Shown piece by piece: positions 36,132 through 45,349 of a DNA stretch of 64,000 nucleotides; positions within the stretch are counted from its first letter, which is position 1, and every line of letters begins with the position of its first letter. The position numbers were made by a program, and so were the translations under genes. Below the pieces are notes generated by a model, which had not been told where the DNA came from, ran no database searches, and was given only the letters and a program-made list of their open reading frames with translations. Origin of the DNA: Tetradesmus obliquus (taxonomy: Eukaryota; Chlorophyta; Chlorophyceae; Sphaeropleales; Scenedesmaceae); contig CP126206.1 of the NCBI GenBank assembly GCA_030272155.1, positions 4,131,001 through 4,195,000 of the forward strand. Reading direction: 5' to 3'.

Positions 36132-37923
36132 GCAGCACGCATTGCTATGAGCAGCCGCCACTACAACCCCTGTGCTGCAGGAACATTGGGGCCCATATGC
36201 AGAGCCGAAGCAGTACCGAGCCTTTGCATGCTTGCGGCAATCCCTGCTGCAGGCCTACTCTGCTGTGCTGCAAGCTGATGCAAGCATAGCTTGGGTATTT
36301 TCAGCGCGGAGGGCTCTGAGCAGCAAAGAATGCCTGGTGCTTCTGCTGCTGCTGCTCACCGTAGTGTGCTGCCAGCTGGCTGGCCCAGTTGTCGATGCTG
36401 TGCTGCAAGCTGCTGCAAGCATTGATGAAAGTGCTAGGCAGTGTGGTCACTGCTGCTGCTGCTGCTGCTGCTGCTCACCGCAGTGTGCTGCCAGCTGGCT
36501 GGCCCAGTTGGCGCTGCTTTGCTGCCAGCTGCTGCTGGCATACAACAGTGCTGGGCAGTGTCGTTACTGCTGCTGCTGCCGCTGCTGCTGCTCACCGTAG
36601 TGTGCTGCCAGCTGGCTGGCCCAGTTGGCGCTGCTGTGCTGCAAGCTGCTGCAAACATACAACAGTGCTGGGCAGTGTGGTCACTGTTGCTGCTGCTGCT
36701 GCTGCTCACCGTAGTGTGCTGCCAGCTGGCTGGCCCAGTTGCCCCTGCTGTGCTGCCTGCAGCCCTTCACTGGGCAGATCACGGCCAGCGGCGGCCACGG
36801 TGCCTGCAGCAGCAGCAGTAGCAGCAGCACACCTGTCACAGCTCATGCTGCTGATGTCAGCATTGCAGTCAGAAATATGGTATGTGTGGGCAGCACATGT
36901 GCAGCCTAACAGCATTGAGGCCACAGCAAGATGCGGCACAAGCAGCTGCTCAGACAGGCTGCCACAGGCCAGGCGTCACAGGCAGTGCAGCAGTGCATGG
37001 TATTGGCGCTGGGAGTTGCTCAGGCATGCACGCACAGCAGCAGCAGCAGCCATCTGCTCCCACCTGTGAGCCGGGAGGCCTCGACTTGTATATGCTGTGG
37101 CTCGCAGCTACATTCTGCTGCTGCGGTTCCTGCTGCTGCTGTATTTTGTTTGGCAGGGTGGGTGCAGCTGCTGCTGGCGCTGCTGCTGCTGCTGCTGTTT
37201 GACTTGCTCTGCAAAGCGCTCTATGCTTCAGGCTGCTCCCCTGCTGCTGCTGCTGCTGCTGCTGGTGCTCTGCACCTGCAGTGCAGGCATGCACAGAGAC
37301 CACAGCAGGAGCAGCACCAGACTTGCTCTCTGCTGCTGCTGCTGCTTCCTGCAGTGCTGCTGCGTAGCCTGCTGCTGCCAGCCGTGCAGCCTCCCTGCCC
37401 CTGCGCAGCCCTGACATCGCCCAGCCCACCGTGCCCACCAGCAGCACAAAGCTGGCCTGCAGCTGCGCTTGCAGGAACGTTTGCAGGAATGTTTGCAGGA
37501 ACGTTTGCAGGAAGGTTGTGTGAGGATGTTTGCTGTGGCAGCTCACATTGGCATCGTGCCAAGCAGCAACAGGCATGGTGCCAAGCAGCAAGAGAGGTGG
37601 CCAGCAGCTGGTGGGCACTGCGGATGTCCACTATGCATATGGAAGCTTAATTAGTTGCTGATTGTGCTGAGTGCTGCAGTGCCAGCCTTTCAGGTTTTGG
37701 TACACAGGCATCAGCCCATCAATCACGATTGTGCCAGTTGGTGTACCGCTGGTCTGCTGTGGGTGTGTTGCTGCTGCCACTGCAGAGCAGGTCCACGTCC
37801 CTCAGCTGCGTCTGACTGACGTCTATGTTGAGCATGCAGGTTTAAACCTACCTGGATGGCTTGCACCAAAGGGTGCCGCAGGGCAGTGACCAGGGATAGC
37901 AGCAGCAGTGGCAGTTGAGCCAT
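29915..37923 (-). CDS. Ceramide glucosyltransferase (GT21), complete gene L2
   Basis: Transfers glucose from UDP-glucose to ceramide at Golgi/ER membranes. Minus-strand exons: E1 37923-37852 (MAQLPLLLLSLVTALRHPLV), E2 from 37462 (membrane segment ASFVLLVGTVGWAMSGLRR; 3' end unresolved), E3 36803-36710 (LAVICPVKGC...NWASQLAAHYG), E4 36079-35848 (VFVVESAADP...CSQKIHK), E5 35325-34724 (long Gln insert, then YVAVLDDDVALHP), E6 32910-32618 (GYPFDLV...GGFVWGGAM), E7 31425-31295 (GGYSDDLLLAA), E8 30476-29915 (YWNYLRRQLYVLDTY, three hydrophobic segments, WGGIRYHKAGGRVR). Every junction from E3 to E8 is GT-AG and in phase. Block order matches plant GT21: PxKG, FVVES, CSQKIHN, LDDDV, GG.M, GGYSDD, RYWNYLR. 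Gln/Ser/Ala inserts make it longer than the roughly 520-residue plant enzymes. Introns carry copies of the neighbouring exon halves. Confidence 0.88.
30500..30810 (-). repeat. Copies of the 5' half of L2 exon E8
   Basis: Upstream of intact E8 lie about three copies of the YWNYLRRQL start with acceptor, near 30580, 30700 and 30800. The middle one (30710-30640) retains RQLYVLD-like coding and the CGCAACAGAACGC continuation. TTTAGGG-like sequence follows at 30815-30880. Confidence 0.75.
31025..31950 (-). repeat. Copies of both halves of L2 exon E7
   Basis: Downstream 3'-half copies with donor at about 31220-31165 and 31095-31035. Upstream 5'-half copies with acceptor (TGCAG then GTGTGGCGGCAGGGCGGCTA) at about 31560-31490, 31705-31640, 31805-31740 and 31950-31860. 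The intact exon lies between the two groups at 31425-31295. Confidence 0.85.
32005..32530 (-). repeat. Copies of the 3' half of L2 exon E6
   Basis: Three downstream copies of the GGFVWGGAMLLRA...SKPNILQ segment with donor lie at about 32530-32385, 32290-32160 and 32060-32000. The last is degenerate, with a C-run. Confidence 0.8.
32928..33075. repeat. (AGAC)n tetranucleotide repeats
   Basis: Two ACAGACAGACAG runs (about 32928-32948 and 33030-33072), each followed by GGGAGACACAGATCTG, in the L2 intron between E5 and E6. Confidence 0.9.
33163..33382. repeat. 38-bp minisatellite, about 6 copies
   Basis: The unit ATTTTGCGGCAGCGCGCCAG followed by GACCCACATTATTAATAG repeats with small changes (TAATAG, TTATTAG, TATAAG ends). 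It lies in the L2 E5-E6 intron and does not resemble an exon. Confidence 0.9.
33684..34547 (-). repeat. Copies of the 3' half of L2 exon E5
   Basis: Four downstream copies of DDDVALHPLSLCQLVDEM to FMATGG with a CCACAG|GTGGGT-type donor end at about 34458, 34227, 33911 and 33684. The segments 33768-33935 and 34308-34475, including a long C-run, are nearly identical, so about 540 bases were duplicated as one block on top of the older copies. Between them lie AGAAGTTCACACCC repeats. Confidence 0.85.
35465..35760 (-). repeat. Copies of L2 exon E4 downstream of the intact exon
   Basis: One almost full copy at about 35680-35470 (VESAADPVVAALNDMLAQQQ, then an out-of-frame end near CSQKIHK) and one short 3'-half copy at about 35755-35710 with donor. 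Intact E4 is upstream at 36079-35848. Confidence 0.8.
36350..36665 (-). repeat. Three copies of the 3' half of L2 exon E3
   Basis: Period is about 115-125 bases. Each copy encodes NWASQLAAHYG and ends in G|GTGAGC, followed by CAG-rich intron. They lie near 36660-36590, 36545-36475 and 36425-36355, downstream of intact E3. Confidence 0.85.
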
Positions 37924-38549
37924 CTCGCTGACGCCTACAGCTCCTTGTCGATGCAGGCAGCCTCTAACAGCTTATTTGAACAAAATCATATCTGTATTGC
38001 TGTTGCAGTGGGGGCGATGGACTGTCTGCAGTAGCATCCAACGGAACAGTGTGCGGGCAGGGACAAGTCGACACTGCTACGCACTCGTGGAAGTGTCTCA
38101 AGTTGACACGGAGTCGAGAATCAAATCGTAACAGAGAATCACGCGCGAGCAACAGGAAGCGGTCGGTTGCGCTGGTGCTGGCAAAGCGACCACTGGTCAG
38201 TGACCAGGTCAACAACATGAGGGTTGTAGCGGCAGGGTTGTTCAACAGGGTTGGCAAGTTGTTCAAAGTGTCTCAACACATTGTTCTTCGAGTTGTCGCC
38301 ACCATTTTGCTGCGCCAGACACCCGTCCAGGCCCACACTCAAGCGGTATGGTACTCCTGGCAGCACCAATAACCAGCAGCATGCATATGCCACTCCCCTG
38401 CCTCCGACTGCTGCAACTGTTGCAGCAGCTGCAGACTGTTCATCTTCATCTGTGCCCAAAACCATACCCACGCAGCGATAGCAAGAGCGTGCTGCACACT
38501 ACAAGGGCGATTATGTTCCTATCTGGCCGCAGGCTCACGTGCCTGCTGC

Positions 38550-38587
<38 letters not shown>

Positions 38588-39031
38588 GCTGGGACCAGGT
38601 GTTAAGGAGTAAGCGCTCTCAGCATAAGAATGCTTGTTACATCAGGTGTCAATCAAAGACATTTGCAAAGTGCAATGCAAGGCCACCACCGATAAAAGAG
38701 GATGCCTAGCAACTTGAATCATCAAAGCGCCTGGAGTCCCAAGACGTGCACACTGTGACAGTGATGTGCATGCCTGCCTGCCTGCCCAGTGCCTTGCTTT
38801 GGGGGTGAAAAGGACACAGCCCACCGAGCCCTGCTGACATGTAATGGCAAGCAGCTGCAGGTCGGGCGCCCCGACAGCTGGGCGAGGCCCGCAGCCCCAC
38901 TGCTTGACAGTATGTCTTCGCATGAGCCCGTGCTACTGGACTGCTGTGCCTGCATGATCAGCCCACTCGGAGCCCCAGGAGCATTTGAACAGGGAGGCTT
39001 CTGGTCCAGCATTGCTTGAAGGTGCGCAGTT

Positions 39032-39100
39032 GTAAAATGACAGTTTTAGGCATGGGAAATGGCAGTTGTGCATTTACCATGCCTAAAACCGTCATTTCAC
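39032..39100. repeat. Hairpin with 24-base arms
   Basis: GTAAAATGACAGTTTTAGGC(ATGG) at 39032-39055 pairs with 39077-39100 at about 22 of 24 positions; the loop is 21 bases. The outer TTGTAAAATGACAGTT also occurs near 60811-60828, which hints at a dispersed short inverted-repeat element or a small-RNA precursor. Confidence 0.6.
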
Positions 39101-39892
39101 AGGCTTTGACATTAACTGCTGAGAGAGCCACAAGTTGCTGACTACAGCAGCGTGCTGGCGTTGCAACTCTTTGAGCAGCCTGCACGCTGCTGTGCTGCTG
39201 ACGAAGCATGCTTCAGCACAGCACACGCCAGCAGATGGAATGAAACAACAGGTGGCATGCAGCGCTGGAATTCAGGTAGCCAGTACACTGGTGCCGACTG
39301 CAGAGCTGGAAGTAGGTGGACGTGCAAAGGACAGCAGCAGACAGCGCTTGCGAATTTAGAAGGCACAGCTATTGGGACCTCAAGCTCACTGCTGACCTTG
39401 CTCCTGCACGCTTGCCACGTGTAGCTGCACATGCACGTGCCATGCAACAATACTCACATGCCGCTGTGCAGCAACAGCAACTCATTACGCAAACCTGGCA
39501 TTGGCTGGCATCACCTGCTTATGATCATACTTGCTGCTCTCTTGTGAGCTTGAGCTGGGGCTTGCAGCCAGTGCTAGCACGTTCAGTACAAGCAGTAGGT
39601 GACGGCTTACCTGGAAAGGTCCAGAGCCACTTACCAGCACGTTGCTGCAAGTGCAACATCACTTTCCTGCAAGCGTGCTGCTGCTTTGTACGCCAGCAGC
39701 CAGACCATCGTCATGAGATAAAAAGTTCAAGCAATCACGAAAAAAATTAGTTTTATGTAGATGTCCAAGCACGTCCAAAAGCACGATGCTGGGCAAGGGC
39801 GGGTGCCCGTGCATTCGAACAGCAAGCAGCATGGGTGGCATACACAGAAGAAGAACGTTATCATCAACACGCAATGGAAACTTTGCCGATCA

Positions 39893-39898
39893 TATAAA
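39893..39898 (+). promoter_or_regulatory. Candidate TATA box for CCT1
   Basis: TATAAA lies 205 bases before the CCT1 start codon, leaving room for a normal 5' untranslated leader. No other support. Confidence 0.35.
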
Positions 39899-40102
39899 TC
39901 GCAGGTCCTCAATGAAACATTGCGTCCTCGAAGCGTCTAACGTGTTACTGGACGCGAAAGTACCCCCATCTTTTTTCTCGCTGGTCTACGCCTTGCACTA
40001 TCTCACTTTCAATCAGATCAAGTGTATTCTACGTCAAGCCACCGGCCTTCAGGCGCTGCAGTTCAACCAGTCTCTTGGCGCCTTTCCTGTAGCAGCGGCA
40101 GT

Positions 40103-41940
40103 ATGGCCATCGCAGCGCCTGCAGGGCGGCTGCAGATCGCTGGAGAACGTCAGTCGGGCCAGGATGTGCGAACGCAGAACGTCACGGCCGTCAGTGCCAT
40201 AGCGAACATAGTGAAGACGTCCCTGGGCCCAGTGGGGCTAGATAAGGTACTGCCTGCTGCACATATACCTGCCTGATCGGCGCTAGATGCATCGATAGTA
40301 AATACTTATGTATTCATCGTGCGCTACAGATGCTGGTGGACGACATTGGGGACGTGACTGTCACAAACGATGGAGCAACCATCCTCAAGCTGCTTGAAGT
40401 GCAGCACCCAGCAGCAAAGGTGCGGCGCGCAAGCATTGCATGTGCTTGCATGTTGCAGCAGCTGATTGATGTCAACTACCGAAGTTAGTAGTAATCGTTT
40501 GGGCCTGTTTTTTCTGCGCCAGAGGCAGGACGGGATGAGATCATGTGCCAGCAGCAGTAGCAGCAAATGCAGTAGGGTACACGCAGCAGCAGTACATGCA
40601 GCAGCAGCGCCGGCAGCAGTGGCGGCAGCAGCAGCAGCAGCAGCAGCAGACTACCCCAGCAAACAACTCAGCCGCAAGCATACAGCCGCAACGTGCTGCA
40701 TCACACAAAGGCGGCAGGCGGCATCCCTCGCACACGCCATAGCTGCTGGATGCATGGATGCTGGATGCATGTTGCATATCACGGTGTGTGCTGGATGCAT
40801 ACAGCCTTCTGTGGGCGGGGAGCCGCAAAGAAAGTTGTTGCCGTGTTACCATTGTGGCGCTGTGAAGGCTGAGTGCGTTGCATTCGTCCACTGTGCAGTG
40901 CAGTTCAGCCTGCTGTGGGGTGCTGGGGGTGTGCTGCATGTGATGTGCAAACTATGCTTGCCGCCACATGCGCATGTCAAAGCAGATATGGTGGCCTGCT
41001 GTGCAGTGCTGTTCAGCTGCTGCTGTGGGGTGCTGGGGGTGTGCTGCATATGATGTGGAACATGTGCTTGGCACTATGTCAAGCGGCTGTGGTGTGCTGC
41101 TGTTGTGTCCATCTGTGGTGTGCCGGTCACACTTGCCTTGCGTGGCAAGTGTGACTAAAGCTGCCGTTTTTGGGGTTGTAAGGACAGTGGGCAGCTGGTG
41201 ATGTTGTTGATATGGACATGCATGTTAGCACCGGGCGTCACACACCACATGGGCACGTGAAACCAGCATCTAACAGCAGCAACAGGGGCATGTGACAATC
41301 GATCGACATGTCTTGATTCGCTCTGTATGTTGTACAGAGCGTGTACTTTGGAAACGGCCTCTCTGGCAGTGGGTGATTTCGTCTCGATGGCTTCTGGGTA
41401 GCATATCTACAGCAAGCGCAGCAGCAGCAGCAGCAGCAGCGCATGCTGTCATCACATGCTGGGCCGCAGGATTCACCTGGGGCGTGCCATAGGGCTCTTG
41501 CACAGCAGCAGCAGCAGCAGCAACAGCAGCGCATGCTGTCATTACATGCTGGGCCGCAGGAGTTGCCTGGGGCGTGCCGTAGGGCTCTTGCACAGCAGCA
41601 GCAGCAGCAGCAGCAGCAGCGTGCCACAGCCTTTCTGTTGACATGGCTAGTGCCCTTGCAGCGCAACTGTTGTTGATCTTATCTTCACACTTGTCTTGCA
41701 GATCCTGGTTGAGCTGGCAGAGCTGCAGGATGCAGAAGTAGGAGACGGCACCACCAGCGTTGTTACCCTGGATGCTGCACCTTTTCCCAAAGCACCTGTC
41801 ACTGTTGCTGCTGCTGCTGCTGCATTTCTGTGTGCAGATGCTGGTCGAACTGGCAGAGCTGCAGGACGCTGATGTAGGGGACGGCACCACCAGTGTTGTG
41901 ATCCTAAATTTAATCAGAACCTGGCTCTGAACTACTTGGC

Positions 41941-41981
<41 letters not shown>

Positions 41982-42890
41982 ATGTCGTTGTGCAGATCCT
42001 GGTTGAGCTTGCAGAGCTGCAGGATGCTGAAGTAGGGGACGGCACCACCAGCGTGGTCATCCTGGCTGCTGCAACACCTTTTTCCCAAAGCACCTGTCAC
42101 TGCTGCTGCTGCTGCATTTCTGTGTGCAGATCCTGGTGGAGCTAGCTGAGCTGCAGGATGCAGAAGTAGGGGACGGCACCACCAGCGTTGTGATCCTGGC
42201 TGCAGAGCTGCTGAAGCGCGCCAATGACCTGGTGCGCGCCAAGATCCACCCCACCAGCATCATCGCAGGCTACAGGCTGGCCATGCGTGAGGTGCGGCTT
42301 GGTAGGGTTTGGGGTTTAACAGGGTCGAGCAGATGAGATTTAGGTGGCAGCAGCGGCAGCAGCAGCCGCCAACGACCTAGTTGAGATTCACAGGGTGAAG
42401 GGGTTTTTGGGTGAGGGGTCATCTTAGCTGCTGAGCTGCCAAGGGCGCCAATGACCTGGTGCGGGCCAAGATCCACCCCACCAGCATCATCGCAGGATAC
42501 AGGCTGACCATGCGCGAGGTGAGTGGGACTTAGGGTTTTGGGTTTCAGGATCCACAGGGTGTAGGGTTTAGTGGTTGCGGGTTTTTTTAGGGGAGGAGAG
42601 GCAGCAGCAGCAGCTAACGACCTGGTGCGGGCAAAGATCCACCCCACCAGCATCATCGCAGGCTACAGGCTGACCATGCGCGAGGTGAGTGGGACCTAGG
42701 GTTTATGTTTTATAGGGATTGGGGTTGAGGTTGAAGCGGTGTGGTGGGGGGAGAGGCAGCAGCAACCAATGACCTGGTGCGGGCAATGATCCACCCCACC
42801 AGCATCATTGCGGGATACAGGCTGGCCATGCGCGAGGTGAGCGAGGCTGTAGGGTTGTGGGGTTCATTGGGTTTTGTTTGGGCGGGGGGT

Positions 42891-42924
<34 letters not shown>

Positions 42925-45305
42925 CAGAGGCACGGTCACTGTGCCACTTCCTGACGACCAGAGTCGAGCAGTGCACATGTTATCGCCCCTGCGATTATGT
43001 AAGCCGCACTCCCCACATTGCTCCAAGGCAAATGTGCCACCCCCCATGCTGTGAAGCAGCACTACTGCACCACCTCACGCTGTGAACTTCGGCATCAGCT
43101 CTTCAATAAGCTTCACGGCCTGCACCTTGCAGGCCGTGAGGTTTATCGAAGGGCTGATGGCGATCAGACTTTCCCATCTGGGCCCTGAGACGCTGCTGGC
43201 GGCCGCCAAGACCAGCTAGCTGATGTTTTGTTATGACGCTTACTTCCTACTGTGAACTTTGCACTTCCTGCAGGCCGTGAAGTTCATCGAGGAGCTGATG
43301 GCCATAAAGACTTCGCAGCTGGGCCCTGAGACGCTGCTGGCGGCTGCCAAGACCAGTTATTCCGTTGCAATGCTTACTTCCTAGTGTGAACTTCACCCCC
43401 TGCAGGCCGTGAAGTTTATTGAGGAGCTGATGGCGATCAAAACTTCGCAGCTGGGCCCCGAGACGCTGCTGGCGGCTGCCAAGACCAGCATGGGCAGCAA
43501 GATCGTCGGGGCGGAGGGTGATTTCTTTGGCAAGATGGTGGTTGAGGCTATTCAGGCAGTGCAGACCACAGACCAGGTGGGTCTCTCTTTCTTTGTCGTC
43601 CTCTTCTTATTCTGTGCTGTGAATGAGCCCTGGTTTGTGCACATGTGGGATTCAGGGTGTCGCACTTGGCGGCAGACCAGCAAGGGCAGCAAGATCGTTG
43701 GGGCAGAGGGCGACTTTTTCAGCAAGATGGTTGTGGAGGCCATTCAGGCAGTGCAGACCACAGACCAGGTGCGGCCTGGTGCTGCTTCCTGGCCACTGTG
43801 CTGCTGTGTAGCTTCTGTGCTGTTGCTGTACCCTGGTGTTTGCCTGTTTGATTTTGGTGTGTCGCACTTGACAACATATCAGCATGGGCAGCAAGTTCTG
43901 GTAGCTGCGGATGGCGACTTTTCTGGCAAGATGGCTGTGGAGGCGATTCGAGCAGTGCAGGCCACTGACCAGGTGGGTGCAGGGTTCAGGGTTGCCCAGA
44001 TCTGAGCAAAGGGTTTTGGGCGAAGGGTTTGGCAATGCAGCAAGATCTGAGGGCGACTTTTTCTGCAAGATGGTGGTGGAGGCGATTCAGGCAGTGCATA
44101 CCACAGACAAGGTGGGGGGTGCTGCCAATAATTTTGCCGTGTAGTTTCTGTGCTGTGGTTATGCCCTGATATTTGTCTGTTTTTTATTGCCAAATGCCTG
44201 TGTGCAGTCTCGCAGAGCGGCAAGGTGCGCTACCCGGTGCGCGCCATCAACATCCTCAAGGCCAGCGGCAGTTTAATGAATATCTAACATCAAACTTTAA
44301 ACACCTAAACCCTTGTCATTCATGCAGAACGGCAAAGTGCGCTACCCGGTGCGCTCCATCAACATCCTCAAGGCCAGCGGGCAGTCGCACACCTAAACGC
44401 AGACAAGTACAAAAGTTTAACCCTAAACCCTGTGTCTTGACAAAAGTTGAACCTAAAACCCGTGTGTATTTTCTTCATAATGCAGAACGGCAAGGTGCGC
44501 TACCCGGTGCGCACCATCAACATCCTCAAGGCCAGCAGGCAGTCCTCAACCCCAAACCCAAACTCAAACATAAAACAAAACCTAAACCACATTGCTGCCT
44601 GTTGCTGTGTGTCAACATGCCGTCTGTCAAGTGAATGGCATAGTGTGCTACCCCGTGCGCTCCATCAACATCCTCAAGGCCAGCGGGCAGTCGCACACTT
44701 AAACCCAGACAAAGTTTAAACCCTAAACCCTGTGCATTGACTTCATATTGCAGAACGGCAAGGTGCGCTACCCGGTGCGCTCCATCAACATCCTAAAGGC
44801 GAGCGGGCAGTCTGCGCTGCAGAGCCAGCTGATCAAGGGCTACGCCATAAACTGCGCCCGCGCGGCACAGGGCATGCCGACAAGGTGTGTTGTTTATTTC
44901 TTGTTATGTGTATGTGTCGAGCTGCATAGCCAGCTGATCAAGAGCTACGCCATGAACTGCGCCCGCGCAGCACAGGGCGTGCCCACGCGGTGCGTGTCTG
45001 TTGTGCTGTGTCCTGCTTTATGTCTCTGAACAGCTGCTTCTGTTACTTGTGGCACATCAAGGGCTGTGCCATCAAATGCGCCCGCGCAGCACAGGGCGTG
45101 CCCACGCGGTGCGTTTGCAAAGCATTGTGTTGCAGACAGCAGGGCAGTTCCTCGTCGTGGTTGGCTTGTGGCATTGGGTATGGTGCCATGGGTTCTTGCG
45201 CAGCAGCAGCTGGCGCTGATGTTGAAGGCATGCTGTGGGCTCTTGGCATTTGCTGGGGCTGCTGCAAGCTCTTGCTGCTGCGCACATCGATGATGCTGGA
45301 ACTAA

Positions 45306-45349
<44 letters not shown>

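Larger units (their letters stand above)
37924..40102. other. Divergent intergenic region between GT21 L2 and CCT1
   Basis: No gene recognised. It must hold both promoters. Contains a (CTG) run of about 10 units near 38555-38587 and a strong hairpin at 39032-39100. Confidence 0.5.
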
